The notes: a model not told the origin generated them from the letters alone. A stretch of DNA of 64,000 nt from Euphorbia lathyris (GCF_963576675.1 NC_088910.1:89658104-89722103); one strand, 5' to 3'; positions 11,350 through 24,000 are shown, counted from the stretch's first letter. Numbers and translations: made by a program.

Positions 11350-14300
11350 CTATTCCTCGGGGATCCTGAAAACAGGATAATAAGTATCCAATTCAAGCTG
11401 ATCTAGAATCTGCTGTGTCGCCCAGAGATAGGATGAGTGTCCTTCGATTATGTTTGTAACATCACTCTGCATTATATGTTTCATTTTTTCTTTTTATCAG
11501 TGCCAATGGGAAAACAAAAAGGAAAAAAAAAAACAGAGTACCAATACAAATTGAAAAAATAGACAAGTCAACTTGTATTTATTGTTTCGTAGAGACCGGC
11601 TCACAAACACACATTAGGAACATTTCTATTAGGAGTTAATGCATGATATTTTATTTGCTATCTCAGCAGGTCTGTATTTCACATTAATGAAGAGAGCAGC
11701 CGAAGATGACAAAGTTTCAAAAATAGAATGCAACATTGAGGAAGGAGTTGAATTGACTACCCAATTTATATTGGGGGTAGAATTGCACCCTAACCTGAGT
11801 TAAGAAAAGACTTACATTCTCAATCCCTGGAACATCCACTGGTTGTATTCCTGCTAATCCTTGAGTAAGTAGACTGTTAATGGGGAAAAAAAAACATTAG
11901 AAAAGGAACAAATGAATTTCTGAAGGCTGCAGCTGGTTATCAGAAATATTAGTTTCACAACAATTAATTTAATGGGTAGATCTCTCCACCAGAAATTCAA
12001 AATAAGTGCTATTCTTCAATTTCTATTTATTAAAATCCTCAACTTTCAATAAGGTCACTGATACCAAATGTTTTTTTTTTTTTTAATTGAAGTAATATAT
12101 ACCAAGGTTCTAACATAACTGCTTGTAATTGTAGAATTGAGTGAGAAGTTTACATATGAAATTCTACCAAAATACATATGAAACAAACATTAGCTTACTA
12201 ATTAAAACATTCGTAATATTATAACTCAATTCATACAATATCATAATTTACGAATGGGATAAGGCCCAAATTTAACCTAACGTTTTAAGCGAAGTGCAGA
12301 TTTAGCCCTAACGTATGAAATGGTACAAATTTAACCCTAACGTTTTCAAGCAAAATCAATTTTAGCTATGCACTATCAAAATTTTGAAAAGACTGGTTTG
12401 CCTGTTATTTAACTGTCACATAGGACCTTCCAAACAAGTTTGTCGATAAATTGAAGCAGTTTCGTACATTTTTTGTTGGTTTTTTTTGTACCTATATTAA
12501 TAACACATTAAATATTTTTGACAGTTTGACAGATTCAGTTTTTAGCATTTTAACAGAATTTTTGTAATTTTGTTAGTAATTCACTAAATACGACATAATT
12601 AATATTTGGATAACGTATAGCTAAAATTGGTCTTGCTTGGAATCTTTAGAGTTAAATGTGCACTATTTCATAAATCTGCACTTCCCGTAAAACGTTAGAG
12701 CTAAATTTGGTCTTTATTCCTTTACTAATTAATGTTGTTATGTTATGTTATGTTAATCATATATTATTTACGTTATAAGTCAATTAGTATTAATACATCC
12801 CATTACAATTAAACTTCTCTTATGTATGTATTAAAATTAAAAAAATTACACAGTATTATGAAATTAAAGTTGAACCTAAGGCTAAACAAACAAAGATCCT
12901 CACTATTGCTAAAATAGAATCATCAAATTACGAACCAAATAGGATTACTTCTGCTATTAGAAATGTGAATTATGTAACAATAGAATTTCACAAGTGTTTT
13001 GGAGATTAAATGTGAATTACTATAACATTGTAATGTTACTTTACATCAATAGCTCATGATAACAAAGAAAAAATTAGTTCATAAGTAAAAAAAAATAAGA
13101 AGAAGACATTGTAGACACAACAACAACACACATAGACATAATACTCAAATTACTCAAAAGACCATGCTTTGACTAAAAGTATGGATATAGCATTAGCATT
13201 GACAGGATAACCATGCAAGAATTGGAAAAAACCCAATAACAATCACTAATTTTAATAAGGCAAGGTAACGGCATAATAACTGTGAATAATTAACCCCGTT
13301 GCAAAAGCTTCAACATATACAGTCAGGCATATTAATCAGCAGCCAAAAATGAGACGTCATAAACAAATTAATCACAATGCTAGTAAGTCTTAAATACAAC
13401 CAATCAAAGTAGGCCTGTGAGCTGAAGTCAGAAAAGACTTAGCAGTCTAAGCATTGAGTATGTCTTTACTTGGGTTGGAATGAGGATAAGGTAGGGGCGA
13501 ACTGAACTTGTTTGATTCTCTTTCTAGCTTAATTTATTAATGACGTCATCATTTATAGGGTCACTTAATGGTCCATAATCATATAATGTATATGATTTAC
13601 ATAGATAAGTTATTTACTATCACATATAATGCATACCTAGCACGGAATGCAAGTCCAAGTGTCCAATCATTTGTAGCGTAAACATTCACAAACCTCCCAG
13701 CCACCATCTAGAAAACAGCACAAGCTAATTGAGGCTTCAATGAAGATGACAATTAAAGTATGTAGGAGTAGAAAATGTTCAAGGGAAATAGCGGAAAGGA
13801 TCTTCAATTACCTTCCTCGCAGCTTCCCAATTTTCATCTTTAATAGACAAGGGTGCTCCAAGAAGAACAACCCTTTCTACAATCTCAGCTGTCAGAGTAC
13901 AGAAAATCACATGAGCATTGACTTAACATACTAGAACCACACTACAAATATGATTAACTTCCATTACCACTATGCTCAGTCTCAGCCAAAGTCTCAAGAC
14001 ACTTGAAGATCACTCGAGCTCCAAGTGAGAAACCCACAAGTGTCACAGGCCTGAAAGATTAGCAAATAGCCAAAGCAGAAAGTAAGGACAATATCCATTT
14101 TCTTGTTATTTAAAATCTTTAGGGAAGTAAGATGACAACATTTTGAACTATATTTTGACCTGATTACCTGTTCCCTTGTAATCCATTCAGCAACACCTCA
14201 GCTAGGAGTTTCCCTGCTTTGTCTGATCTAGAAAAGAGCAGACAATGCAAACCTAAGATTAGTCGAATTTCACAAGTACTACTCCAACAAGTTGCATTTT

Positions 14301-17300
14301 TTTACTACAAGCATAACCTATTCCTTCCAAAAACCATAGAATATGGTGCCTTTTACAAGAAAAGTATAAAGTTGCATAAAATAGAAACCTTTCCCCTCTT
14401 CCAGTTTAAGTATTCTGTTTACAATCATTAAATGAAGCTAACCTGTCAACAGCAATCGTCCATTTGCTATCTATAAAATCAATAGCTGAAAGTAATGTAG
14501 TTGGCCAAACCAATGCTAGCACAAGTGAGCTTAAGACAGTCAACATTGCACCTTGTCTCATTAACTCCAATGCAATTCCTAGAGCAAGTATTCAAGATGT
14601 TAATAAATGCACAAGCATGACTGATAAACTGAGCATTTAGAAATACTCGCAGCAATGAGGCCCAAACCAATTACTTGAAGTGAGCCAATCCTGAATTGCA
14701 CTGCTTACTGCCATTAGAATCTTAGTTTCCCACCGCAGCACATACCTAAAAATGTTAGAAATTAAGAGATGTCCTGTAAGATCCATTTTGAATGTCACAA
14801 ACATAAAGCCAATGAGCTTCCACGTTTTAATGGAAGACTACAAAAAAAAAAGTCACTTATATTAAGCAACAAATTTTAAGAAAAAAGTCACTTATATTAA
14901 GCAACAAATTTTAAGAATAGAGTGCCCAAATATTTGTGACGCAAGAATATTGTTCCATTTATCACTTCGAAATGATTACCTGAATATTGGAGATAAATCA
15001 TAGAAGATAAAACACAACCAAACTATAGGGATGTCAAATAAAATTGGCAGGTGGAATATTAGGGGTGTCAAAAAAATCCAACCAGGCTACTGTTTTCAAA
15101 AACTGATGATGAACCTTTCATTTTATATATTTCTTTTCAGAGGCATCTTATGTGACTGACAATCATTCTCATTAAAACTACAACGAGAAGAAATTGGAAA
15201 AGGTTAATTATGATTTTATTTGTGTCTTATGTATGCCTTCTTACTTAAACTTAAATGATTAGTTATGCTTGACAGATTGTGATATATTGTTGTATTTCTT
15301 TTTCGAATTGTTGATCAATTTGTATTTGTGGCTTGTGCTAAATGCAAAATGCTTAGAATCAATTTTTGTTGTTAGAAAAATACTGCTTAAGAATGAACCT
15401 TTTTTTCTTAATGACTAATCAAAAACTGGTCAACGCAGTCCTTAGATTCAGTCAACTGGTGAAGTTAACCGCTTGAAATGGCTAGATCTTTTCTTTTCGA
15501 AAAATTAAATGTAATGGATGGATGGATAGCAGTCCATTGACATCCCATGCAAAATATCATATCACTTGTCACAAGGGTGGATAGCAGACTTGCTTGCTAG
15601 TTTATTACAAAGTGGTCAAAATTAATAAAAGAAACATATGCAATCTAGAAGTAATGACAAAATTACAATTGATTTTAGAGGCAATTTGCAGTATACATAC
15701 GGAAGAAACATAAAGAAGAGGAAATTCCTACACAAAAAGCAAAGAGGTGGAGATGTTTGTACCTCTCCAAATTGTCATTTAGTCCTTCCCATGGCCTGAT
15801 AAAGTCTTCTCCGTTAACATTAAACACAAGCCCTGAGATAGAGATTCCAACTGCTAGTCTCTGACAGAAGTAAGAAGAATCAATCACAATAAATCTTAGC
15901 TTTAAAAATTACAGAAACTTGACAAACACGTAATATCCATGGTCAGTGATTGTTAGTAAGAAATTAAAAACATTGCAACTTACGCCTTGATTATGGTTAT
16001 CTCCTACAGCTTTAAATTCAAATTCATCAACATTTCCAGTTCTCCGAGCCATTTTGGTCCCTGCTAGTCCAGCTCCAGCAGCTGGCTTGAACAAACATAA
16101 CAACAGAAGCATTAACAAATTTTCAGTCATGTAAGCAAATTAGAGCATATGTAACAAGCAGGTAAAAGTATAAAAAAAAAAAAAAAGGGCGGCCCGGTCG
16201 CATTACGCGTCCCCGCTGAGCGAGGGTCCGGGGAGGGGTCCCACCACAAGGGTGTATTGGGGGCAAGCCTTCCCTTGTCAATTTAATTGGCAAGAGGCCG
16301 CTCCTAAGACTCGAACCCGTGACCTCTGGTCACACGGCAACAACGTTTTACCGTTGCGCCAAGGCTCGCCCTCTAAGCAGGTAAAAGTATAAAAAGGTAT
16401 AAATCAAATAAAAGGAAAATCTGTCCATGACATCTCTATCTGCAGAGCTAACTAACTATGATGCACGGAAACAGAAACGGGAAACGCGATTTTTAAAAAA
16501 TATAGGAAACGGAAACGTGGGGGAAACGTGTAAATATTAAAAAATATAGGGGCATATTTATAAATATTAAAAAATATAATAAATATAAAAATAATCATAA
16601 ATTATAAATACCTGAACTAATTATTGGTAAAATGAAATCAAATTAATTAAAAAACAACCAATTTAATAAAATAAACATGTTACTACCAATTAATTAATAA
16701 AAACAAATATGTATAAATATCAAAATGCGTAAAATTAAAGTCTCTAGCTAAACAGTAAAAAAAGAAATAGCACTACTTAAATAATAAACAATATAAAAGG
16801 TCCCAGTCCAACCAACCCATTCCAGAAGCTTCCCTCTCCATCACACCATTCAAGAAGGCACAGCAAAAAAAAAAAAACACAGAACAAATTACCAACTACG
16901 AAGGTATCAAACTGGTATTGTGATTTCCAAAACTAGTCGAAAAAGAAGCAATCGCAAACGCCACTTAAAGAAGAAGAAGCAATCGCAATCGCCACTTGAA
17001 GAAGAAGAAAACCCAGACCAGACTAACAACCCAGACCAGATAAAAGAAGAACAAATCGTACAACTAAGAAGAAGAAGAAAGTCTGGAGATCGATTTCCGT
17101 ATGAACCGCTTGAGAATCTCTATCAGATTTTGGAAACGCGTACTGTATTTTCTTTATTTACAGAAACGTGCCCGGAAACGGTTCGTTTACGTTTCCGCGC
17201 GTTTCCATTTCCCACATCTTGTGGAAACGTAGAAACGCTACTTCCACAACGTTTCCGTGCTTCATAGCTAACTAACAGTTCAACATGATATTGTTCATCT

Positions 17301-20171
17301 TTGAAGTCAAGATAATGGTTATCATATAGAGAAATCAACATCTGAATTGAAGTTAAGAACAAGCTCTTTTCAACTGATCTAAATATTTATCACATTTTTA
17401 GATTAACAATCAGAGAGACCAACAAAGCAAGCCTTAAAACAACTCCTTTTAAGGTAACTCCACCTATGAAATATAATCAATTCCATCAGCAGCAGCCAAT
17501 ACCAAGTCCAAGTAAGGAGCAACGATTGCTAAACACATTGCTACGTTATTATGAATGGATTAAAATCAACAAACTTCAGGACAATTCACAATGCAACTAC
17601 AAATAGAGTAGAGAGAGGATAAAATGGATGTAGCTGATGCTGACTAGACTGGGATCATGGTTGAGTTCTGTTGCAATGAAGCAACAGAGAAAGCTAATGC
17701 AGCTACACATTGAGTAGAGAGAGGATAAAATGGATGTAGCTGATGCTGACTAGACTGGGATCATGGTTGAGTTCTGTTGCAATGAAGCAACAGAGAAAGC
17801 TGAATTCTGGAAAGAATTAAAAATACCAATTAAAGTAACAACGGTGCATATATTCATAACTTCTGTCAGTAAATAACATGGGTCTCCTAAAAGCAGATGT
17901 TTTCAAGATTGACATCATGACATGTTACTCCTGAAAGACAACAGGATACACTAAAAGTTTAAAAGGTCAAGCGGATACTTTAAAAAGCATATATGTAACT
18001 GGCACAAGTTGTCATGGAATGAAAAGGTTAAAGGTATCTGTTCGGCCCTCGTGAATAGAAGTAATACACATGATACATAAAAATGCTCATATAATCTCAA
18101 GGAATATAATAGATATCTACCTCCAAATGATGCAGCAACAGCAACAGAACCAGCGATGGTTCCGGCAGCAGTTGCAGCAGCCGCAAACCCGCTGGCTCCA
18201 ATCACAGGGATAAGGGTGCCCAATGTTGGAGCCAGAGCACCAAACCCTGCAGCAATTGCTGGGGCGGCTAATCCTGTTGAATACCAAAAAAAAAAATGTA
18301 AAACAGTCAAAACCGTTTGAGAGGATGATATAACTTCTTGAGTTGGCAAACGAAGTATCAGGATTTCACACCTCCGGTAATGGCCATCAAGGTTCCTCCA
18401 GTTAATGCAGCTGCACCAATGATACCACCACGCCTCCATTTAGCCCATTTGCTTTCAGTTGATTTACTTTCTTCGACCTTTGATTCTTCCTCCTTTGCTA
18501 CAGCCATTGCTGAGCAAGCAATAATTGTCTCAATGGCTTCCTGAAAACAATATTTTGTTAGCCTGACATGGCCCAAAGATATAAATTAGATTGAAAGGTT
18601 TAGCACATTATTTTCAGTTTAGACCATCTAGAAAAAGATAAGAGCATATAACTGAAGGTGGTTTCTCTTCCTTCCTTCAGTGCTGCAATAGATTAACCAA
18701 ACCAAAATGGCCAGGCAATTGTGACCAAGTAAATAGGCTCACATAGTCAAATTGTATTTACATGAACTGCTACGTATGAGAAATATTGTCATCTTTATAT
18801 ACAAATCATAACCTGCAGACAGAAGTGTTTTCATGTCTGCATTATCTCACAGATAACTGACATATATAATGAATTCTGATTCTTGTAGTTATTAACATGA
18901 TTTTACCAAGAGAGTATAGAAAAACATGAATTCAAACGTGAATTAGAAGAAATATTTCTTTGTAGTATACAAACCATTTTTATCCACTTGATATCAAGCC
19001 AAGATGCCAACAATCTCATAGCCACTCGATGTCGAGCATCATAACCTTTTCTTCGCCGTGTACATTTCTTATCATTTTCACGTTTATCTGCCAGACAGGC
19101 TGAAAGAAGCTCAAATAGAACTGCTATTTTCCTATGATAACTAAGCATTTTTTGCTCTGCAATGGGTTTCTCGTTAATAGTGCTGCCAGACACAAGATGT
19201 GCATCAGCAACGCTAACCAAATGCCTATCCCTCTCCTCTGAGGTTTCTAAGGACTCCTCTGCTGCTTGAGTGTTTGATTGGACCTCATCAGTAGACAACT
19301 TTTCACGACATTCAGACTCATACTCTTGATGCTTCTTTTTCTTAGACTTGGCAGAAAGAGCACTTATTGTCATTGTTTCTGCCATAACATCAACAGCTTT
19401 GGATAAAGCCAATTCCTGATCTGAATTTTGAGAAGAAGCCTCATCTCTGTCTTCTTGGAGTAGCCTTATGAACTAGGGCACAAAAAATTGCACAGTTAAG
19501 AAACACAAAAAGTAAATGTCAATAGCAATATAACATACAAGCATGGATTTTCTTTGGGAAAAAAAAAGTAATAGCTTATATAATATTTCTAAAATGGATA
19601 GAGACCATCAAACTAGAGAATTTTGCTAACGAGTAACACTAAAAAGGACATACAGCTCCAACATGATGCTTAGCTGGAGAAGAACCAGCAGTCTCCTCGA
19701 GTCCATGCCACGCATTAGGGTCAACTTCAAGAAACCTGTCCATATCAGAATCAGGTCTACTGATGTTAAAATTAATCCCTTGTAAATTGACATCAATTGA
19801 AAAATTAAACATCAAGCTTAACCCTCGATTAACAATACGAAAACAATAACAAAAGGGAATTGGACAGAGGAGGGAAAAAAAAGCAAAGAAAGAAACAGGA
19901 ATTAGGACCTGAAAACGGGGCGTAGCAGACCCGAATTCTCATGGACCCACAGGTCAGGGTCCTCGGAGACGGAATCGCCACTACTACTGCTGCTACAACT
20001 ATTAGGTTCCTCCTCCGCAGGCTCATCTTCGTGAGAGAAGCCTAGCGGTTTGGTTTGATGGAGTTGAGCCTGATTAATAGCCATTGCGAACAACGCTCCG
20101 GCAACGTATCTATGCGTCTGCGAGAGTAACGACGACTTCCGCGTCGGCGTCGGCGTCGACGTGGTTGCCAT
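11350..20171 (-). CDS. TMCO4/DUF726 family membrane protein with serine-hydrolase fold, 15 exons, intact
   Basis: I traced 15 coding exons with GT-AG borders and consistent phases: 20171-19909, 19756-19654, 19472-18975, 18540-18372, 18273-18121, 16081-15984, 15860-15763, 14745-14675, 14578-14443, 14227-14168, 14050-13968, 13888-13812, 13707-13637, 11873-11816, 11466-11350. They sum to 2,055 nt, 684 residues, with no internal stop. An acidic, Ser-rich N-terminal third (with SKKKKH) is followed by a Gly/Ala-rich hydrophobic stretch at about residues 326-405, likely membrane-embedded, and then an alpha/beta-hydrolase domain. The nucleophile motif GFSLGAR places Ser at about 558. Asp617 (NDWTLG) and His656 (EGHSSY) are the likely other triad members, by inference. 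Fungal and animal relatives are Mil1/TMCO4; the substrate of the plant proteins is not established as far as I know. Introns 5 and 13 hold transposons, but the exons are clean. Confidence 0.93.
12256..12720. mobile_element. Mutator-type MITE in TMCO4 intron 13
   Basis: A 465-bp foldback with about 50-bp imperfect inverted ends (start GGGATAAGGCCCAAATTTA, end TAAATTTGGTCTTTATTCC). The flanks tttacgaat (12247-12255) and tttactaat (12721-12729) are a 9-bp duplication with one mismatch. It has no coding capacity. Confidence 0.75.
16176..16374 (-). mobile_element. Au-like SINE in TMCO4 intron 5
   Basis: Read on the minus strand, it starts GGGCGAGCCTTGGCGCAACG with box A, has box B GGTTCGAGTC, and the body ends GGGCCGCCC before a short tail; this matches the plant Au SINE family. 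On the plus strand a poly-A run (16176-16186) lies at the left end. A perfect 20-bp duplication flanks it at 16156-16175 and 16375-16394. Confidence 0.88.
16457..17266. mobile_element. TIR transposon, 810 bp, with 10-bp duplication, in TMCO4 intron 5
   Basis: The ends are inverted copies of TATGAWGCACGGAAAC, flanked by a perfect 10-bp duplication gctaactaac at 16447-16456 and 17267-17276. Both ends are dense in GGAAACG motifs; the middle left part is very AT-rich. The 10-bp duplication favours a Mutator-like origin. A 115-codon plus-strand frame (16920-17267) rich in Lys, Arg, Glu and Gln lies on the right; it resembles no transposase I know and may be fortuitous or captured. Confidence 0.75.
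17591..17802. repeat. 106-bp direct tandem duplication in TMCO4 intron 5
   Basis: Two adjacent copies with a 106-bp period (for example GAGTAGAGAGAGG at 17606 and 17712) are almost identical, so the duplication is recent. It lies wholly in the intron. Confidence 0.85.
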
Positions 20172-20362
20172 GATTTGAAAATTGTTCAGAATTTCTGCCG
20201 CCGAGATATCAAACAGCGAATTTCACGCATGAAGGCAAAATTTTGTCATTTTCATTTCTATTCTGTCTTTCTTACTTTGATGAATACACACGTCGAGTTA
20301 TGACTATAATGTCAAAAGGTTGATTTTGTTATAAAATTATGCATTATAATATGATTATAATT
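20172..20362 (-). promoter_or_regulatory. Short 5' flank of the TMCO4 gene
   Basis: Only about 190 bp separate the TMCO4 ATG from the first repeat-like sequence. It must hold the 5' UTR and core promoter unless transcription starts inside the repeat. No clear TATA box can be assigned. Confidence 0.35.
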
Positions 20363-20560
20363 AGGGGTAAATTACACCCATGGCTAGTGAACTTTATCTA
20401 TTCTCATATTGTGGCCACCAAACTTTAATTCTTAACAGCATTGCCACTGAACTTTACACTTTTTAACATCTGTGGCCACTATGACCACTTACCAACGTTT
20501 ATGACCTTTGACTCCCTTTTCACCGCGTTTTTTTCCTTCCCTCTTTCTTAAATATTATAT
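20363..20560. mobile_element. Mutator-type terminal repeat, single end
   Basis: Begins GGGGTAAATTACACCCATGG and continues with the degenerate 'gtggccactgaacttt' type sequence common in plant long-TIR Mutator elements. The opposite end is not visible, so this is a fragment or its partner was lost. Confidence 0.45.
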
Positions 20561-20762
20561 GCCCATTAGTAAGACAAGAGGTTGTGGTGTAGCAAGGAGC
20601 TTATGGTGTAACATACTACTTAGTTTTTATGATAATTGAAAAGGGCAAGGTGACAAATTTGTAAATAAAAGGAAATACAAGAGAGAAAATTGTTTTATTT
20701 TTTTTCTTTAAAATACATTTTCTCAATCTTACACTTATTGCCTCCCTCTCTCGACTGATCAG

Positions 20763-21344
20763 GTGAGCGAGCGAGGAGCTCGATATGCTTCACCGGCGTG
20801 GATAGGGAGAAGTGAGAGTTCTCGAGCTCCGTGTTTTGATAGCGAGAGTTCAGCTCAGTATACCGGATCAGTTACTGATTCCTGTGAAGTAGTAGCAAGC
20901 GCATGGTCGGCTACCGGAAAGGATCTATCGTCGGTGATCGTGGTTGGCTATGTAGGTTCTGACGAGGGGGCTGCGGTTGTTGCGAACCCGTGTCCATCTT
21001 GGGTAAGGAGGCTGATCACCAACGAGACCGCCCGAGTGGCGAACCTCTCAAATGAAGTGTTGCCACGGAGGGTAGGTAGGCATGCTTCTCCGTCGAGGCC
21101 TAATGGACCGACGTACGTGGACCCGCTACGACCAAGGAGTGTTACCTTCTTAGAATTTTCTCGTCAAGGCGTGATTGGATCGATTCTTGCTGACCCTGGG
21201 CATCGGGTCACTCACATTGGAAAAGCATGTTTGTATCATCGCCAGAATGGACATAACACCGACAAATGCTATGATTGGCGACTGATGTATCAGGCTTTGT
21301 TGGACGATGATGCCATTCCGAATCCGGATCGAGCTACACCATAG
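20763..21344 (+). CDS. 193-codon ORF with a retroelement-type zinc-knuckle motif, antisense to the Tat element
   Basis: An open frame of 193 codons, GC-richer than its surroundings. The N-terminal two-thirds match nothing I recognise. The C-terminus has CLYHRQNGHNTDKC, a Cys/His motif like the zinc finger of Tat-lineage Gag, followed by a short Asp-rich tail. It lies beyond the 3' end of the minus-strand Tat pol, in antisense. Some Tat-lineage elements carry an antisense ORF there, so this may be such an aORF; alternatively it is a Gag fragment of another Tat element inserted in the opposite direction. The ATG is the first in frame; no promoter is evident. Confidence 0.45.
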   Translation: MSERGARYASPAWIGRSESSRAPCFDSESSAQYTGSVTDSCEVVASAWSATGKDLSSVIVVGYVGSDEGAAVVANPCPSWVRRLITNETARVANLSNEVLPRRVGRHASPSRPNGPTYVDPLRPRSVTFLEFSRQGVIGSILADPGHRVTHIGKACLYHRQNGHNTDKCYDWRLMYQALLDDDAIPNPDRATP

Positions 21345-21613
21345 GAGAAGCTTTGATTTCCTGTGTCTCTTATTGACTTAGATGCGTGCTTTCCTAAATT
21401 GAACTTTGTTGTACTACTTGTTGCTTAGTTCTAGTTGAACGCTTTTATCTTCTTTTGTGTAACGTTTGGTATCAGTGTTGAAATAGATAACGCATGATGT
21501 GTTAAATGCTTTAATCTAGGCCTGTTTTGTTGACTAGGATGTCGGGACGTTTTTATAGGCATCGTTGTAGTTCGCTCGCTTATAGCAACCGATGAGAGCT
21601 TGGTTTATTGAGA

Positions 21614-22012
21614 TTAATCAAAGTCACGGGTATTGGGGTCCATGCTTGGGGTAGCGAAGTGTTATCGCTGTAATCTTTAATTGACAATAATATAGGATCG
21701 TTGAATTAATCGAGGCCGTGGACATCAGGGTCCATGCTCGGGATAGCGAAGTGTTATTCGCTGTAATCTTTAATTAACAACAATATGGGATCGTTGAATT
21801 AATCGCAGCCGTGGACATCGGGGTCCATGCTCGGGATAGCCAAGTGTTATTCGCTGTAATTTTTAATTGATAATAATATGGGATCGTTGAATTAATCGAG
21901 GCCGTGGACATCGGGGTCCATGCTCGGGATAGCGAAGTGTTATTCGTTGTAATATTTAATTGACAACAATATGGGATCGTTGAATTAATCGAGGCCATGG
22001 GCATGGAAATTG
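21614..22012. repeat. 93-bp tandem repeat array downstream of Tat pol
   Basis: Four full units start at 21614 (92 bp), 21706, 21799 and 21892, with a partial fifth at 21985. Units share GGGTCCATGCTCGGGATAGC and GATCGTTGAATTAATCG. The array lies just 3' of the integrase end of the minus-strand Tat element, where Tat/Ogre elements are known to carry variable tandem repeats. Confidence 0.92.
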
Positions 22013-22124
22013 TGTTTATTGATACTTCGAGGTTGGATCATGAAATGTCTTGTGTTATAGTTGTATTTTACTGATAATACTTTCTGAGAGTTTGAACATT
22101 CCAACTGTTATCGAAGGGTATGTC

Positions 22125-22320
22125 ATCTAGCAAGGCAATCATGTACGCTCCATTGTGTAGGACCGTGTGTATCTTGTAGGGTCCTTCCCAAGATTGGCCC
22201 AGCTTGCCTTTCGCAAGTGGAGACTGCGAGGCGGCGGCATCTCGAAGGATGAGGTCACTGACTTGGAAACTCCGAGGACGCAGCTTCTTGTTGTGGTATC
22301 GTGTGAAAGCCTTCTTATGT
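22125..22320 (-). pseudogene. Tat integrase C-terminal fragment
   Basis: The minus strand encodes KLRPRSFQVSDLILR and GKLGQSWEGPYKIHTVL, the C-terminal GPY-type region of gypsy integrase, followed by GAYMIALL. It is abruptly joined at 22318 to an unrelated plus-strand LTR. The catalytic core that should precede it is absent. Confidence 0.75.
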
Positions 22321-23945
22321 TGGAATTTAGTGTCCTAAATACAATTGTTTTGGATATTAATATTAATGAATAAATTGTTTATTTGGTCATTTATTTAATC
22401 AGATATATAGCATTAATATGTAACTATATATAAATGCACAAATCTTTCGCAAAGAAAGTAATCCTAAGTTTATTCAAGTAGTTATAAAGTGTTCATACAA
22501 GCATGAAGTGAGACTATACTTTATAATAGACTGATAGACTTCAAGTAAACCCAAGTCAAGTAATATGTTATAGGGATTGGCATATTGCTATTGAGACTTG
22601 CATGTAACAGTGTTTTCTGTCAAGACAGAAAGCTGATCTCATAAGCTTTAGATATTCTGATATCTAGACAGTTACATGGATATGATGAAGGAGTTCATTA
22701 GGATTGGGACTCGACTTGAGATAACAGAATGGATTGATTTATCTAATGTGTCAACTGTTCATCTCATCGGCATTAGTAGGTATAACTAATCCTCGGACTC
22801 AAACATTCATTAATTAGTAATTCTGGATTGCGGAGTCTGATACTTTGATTCTGTGCGAGCACGATCCAATAGGTGAGAGCCTAAGGTGTGTGAGAGCAGG
22901 GTTGGGTATCACGCGAAGTAATTACAGAATGATTAATGTCAGATTGAGCATTCGTCGCTCCCGATAAATGGGAGATATATCCAAAGGGCCGCTTGTGGTG
23001 AATTGACTGAAATCCTTGCAAAGTGATACAGTTAAGAGTAGAAATAAACATTTCACTTAACTTATCTTTCAGAGTGAATTCAACCTGTACAAGTAAAACC
23101 GGACTCTTCGTTATATGTAACCTTGACACATTCCATAGTTATAAGGAATTGACCGAAAGGATATAGTTGATGAAGGATCGTATTATACTGTACCTAATAC
23201 AGAAAGGTTAATGTCAGTTATCAACCTGACTTCTTAATTGCTCTGGGGGAATATCATAGGTTCTGCTAGTAACAGCTCTCGACGGTATTCCGTTATATAT
23301 ATGTTGGAATTAATCGTGATGAATAATTTCAAATGATATATACGGCTAGTGACAATAAAGAACCTAATGGGTGGCATATGGGACTTGGAATCGGAGGACG
23401 AAAATGTAATTAGTGGGACATATACATATGGGCCAAAATTTACATTAATTTAGGGATAAATTAATTTGATTAATAATTATAATTTGCTTATGGTTATCAA
23501 TTAAATTAAAAGATTATCTGATAATATTAATTAGAAGTTTTATGTGATTGAAACTCTATTTAATTATCCCTAACATTAATTAATTATTAATTTGATTAAT
23601 AATAATTATCTAGATATAATTAGTTATTATTTAGATAATAGTAAAGTGTTTATTTAATTATCTAATTAGGAATCATATTCCGTATAAGATTCCAATTATT
23701 TAATTACCTAACACAACTGGGATTAGGGCTAAGAAAAGTCTATAAATAGACTTCCCTAATCCCAAATTTCGACACACATAAAATAGGAGAGGAGGAATCG
23801 TTTCGTCTTTCATCTCAGCTAATTCACTTTATTTCTTACTCCCTCTTTGATCTCGTATCGATTTCTGTTAGAGGCAATCATTGCGATTGCTATTCATTGA
23901 AGGTTAATCACTGATTATCTTTTGATTTTGTGTTGAATCAAACGT
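22318..23945 (+). repeat. Probable solo LTR (plus strand) inside the Tat integrase
   Basis: Starts TGTTGGAATTTAGTGTCC and has a TATA box (CTATAAATAGAC near 23739) about 200 bp before its presumed end, with a U5-like segment after it. No primer site or Gag follows, so it looks like a solo LTR of a long-LTR retroelement, perhaps copia. The 3' boundary is uncertain, between about 23900 and 24000. The long frame 22881-23129 on the other strand is not a gene. Confidence 0.55.
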
Positions 23946-24000
23946 TCGTGATTCACGAGTTGATAATTGATATAACCCGAGTTGAAAATCCGGATTCTTA

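Noticed and set aside
16176..16374. A tRNA gene, because of the box A and box B motifs
   Set aside because: No cloverleaf follows; body, tail and 20-bp duplication show a SINE.
18358..18576. Separate small genes at 17951-18439, 18358-18576 and 18903-19412
   Set aside because: They are exons of the TMCO4 gene read through into introns.
23991..24000. tctta at 23996-24000 as the second half of a target duplication for the LTR at 22318 (left tctta 22313-22317)
   Set aside because: The LTR would then end GGAT rather than CA, and the motif is only 5 bp in AT-rich DNA; probably chance.
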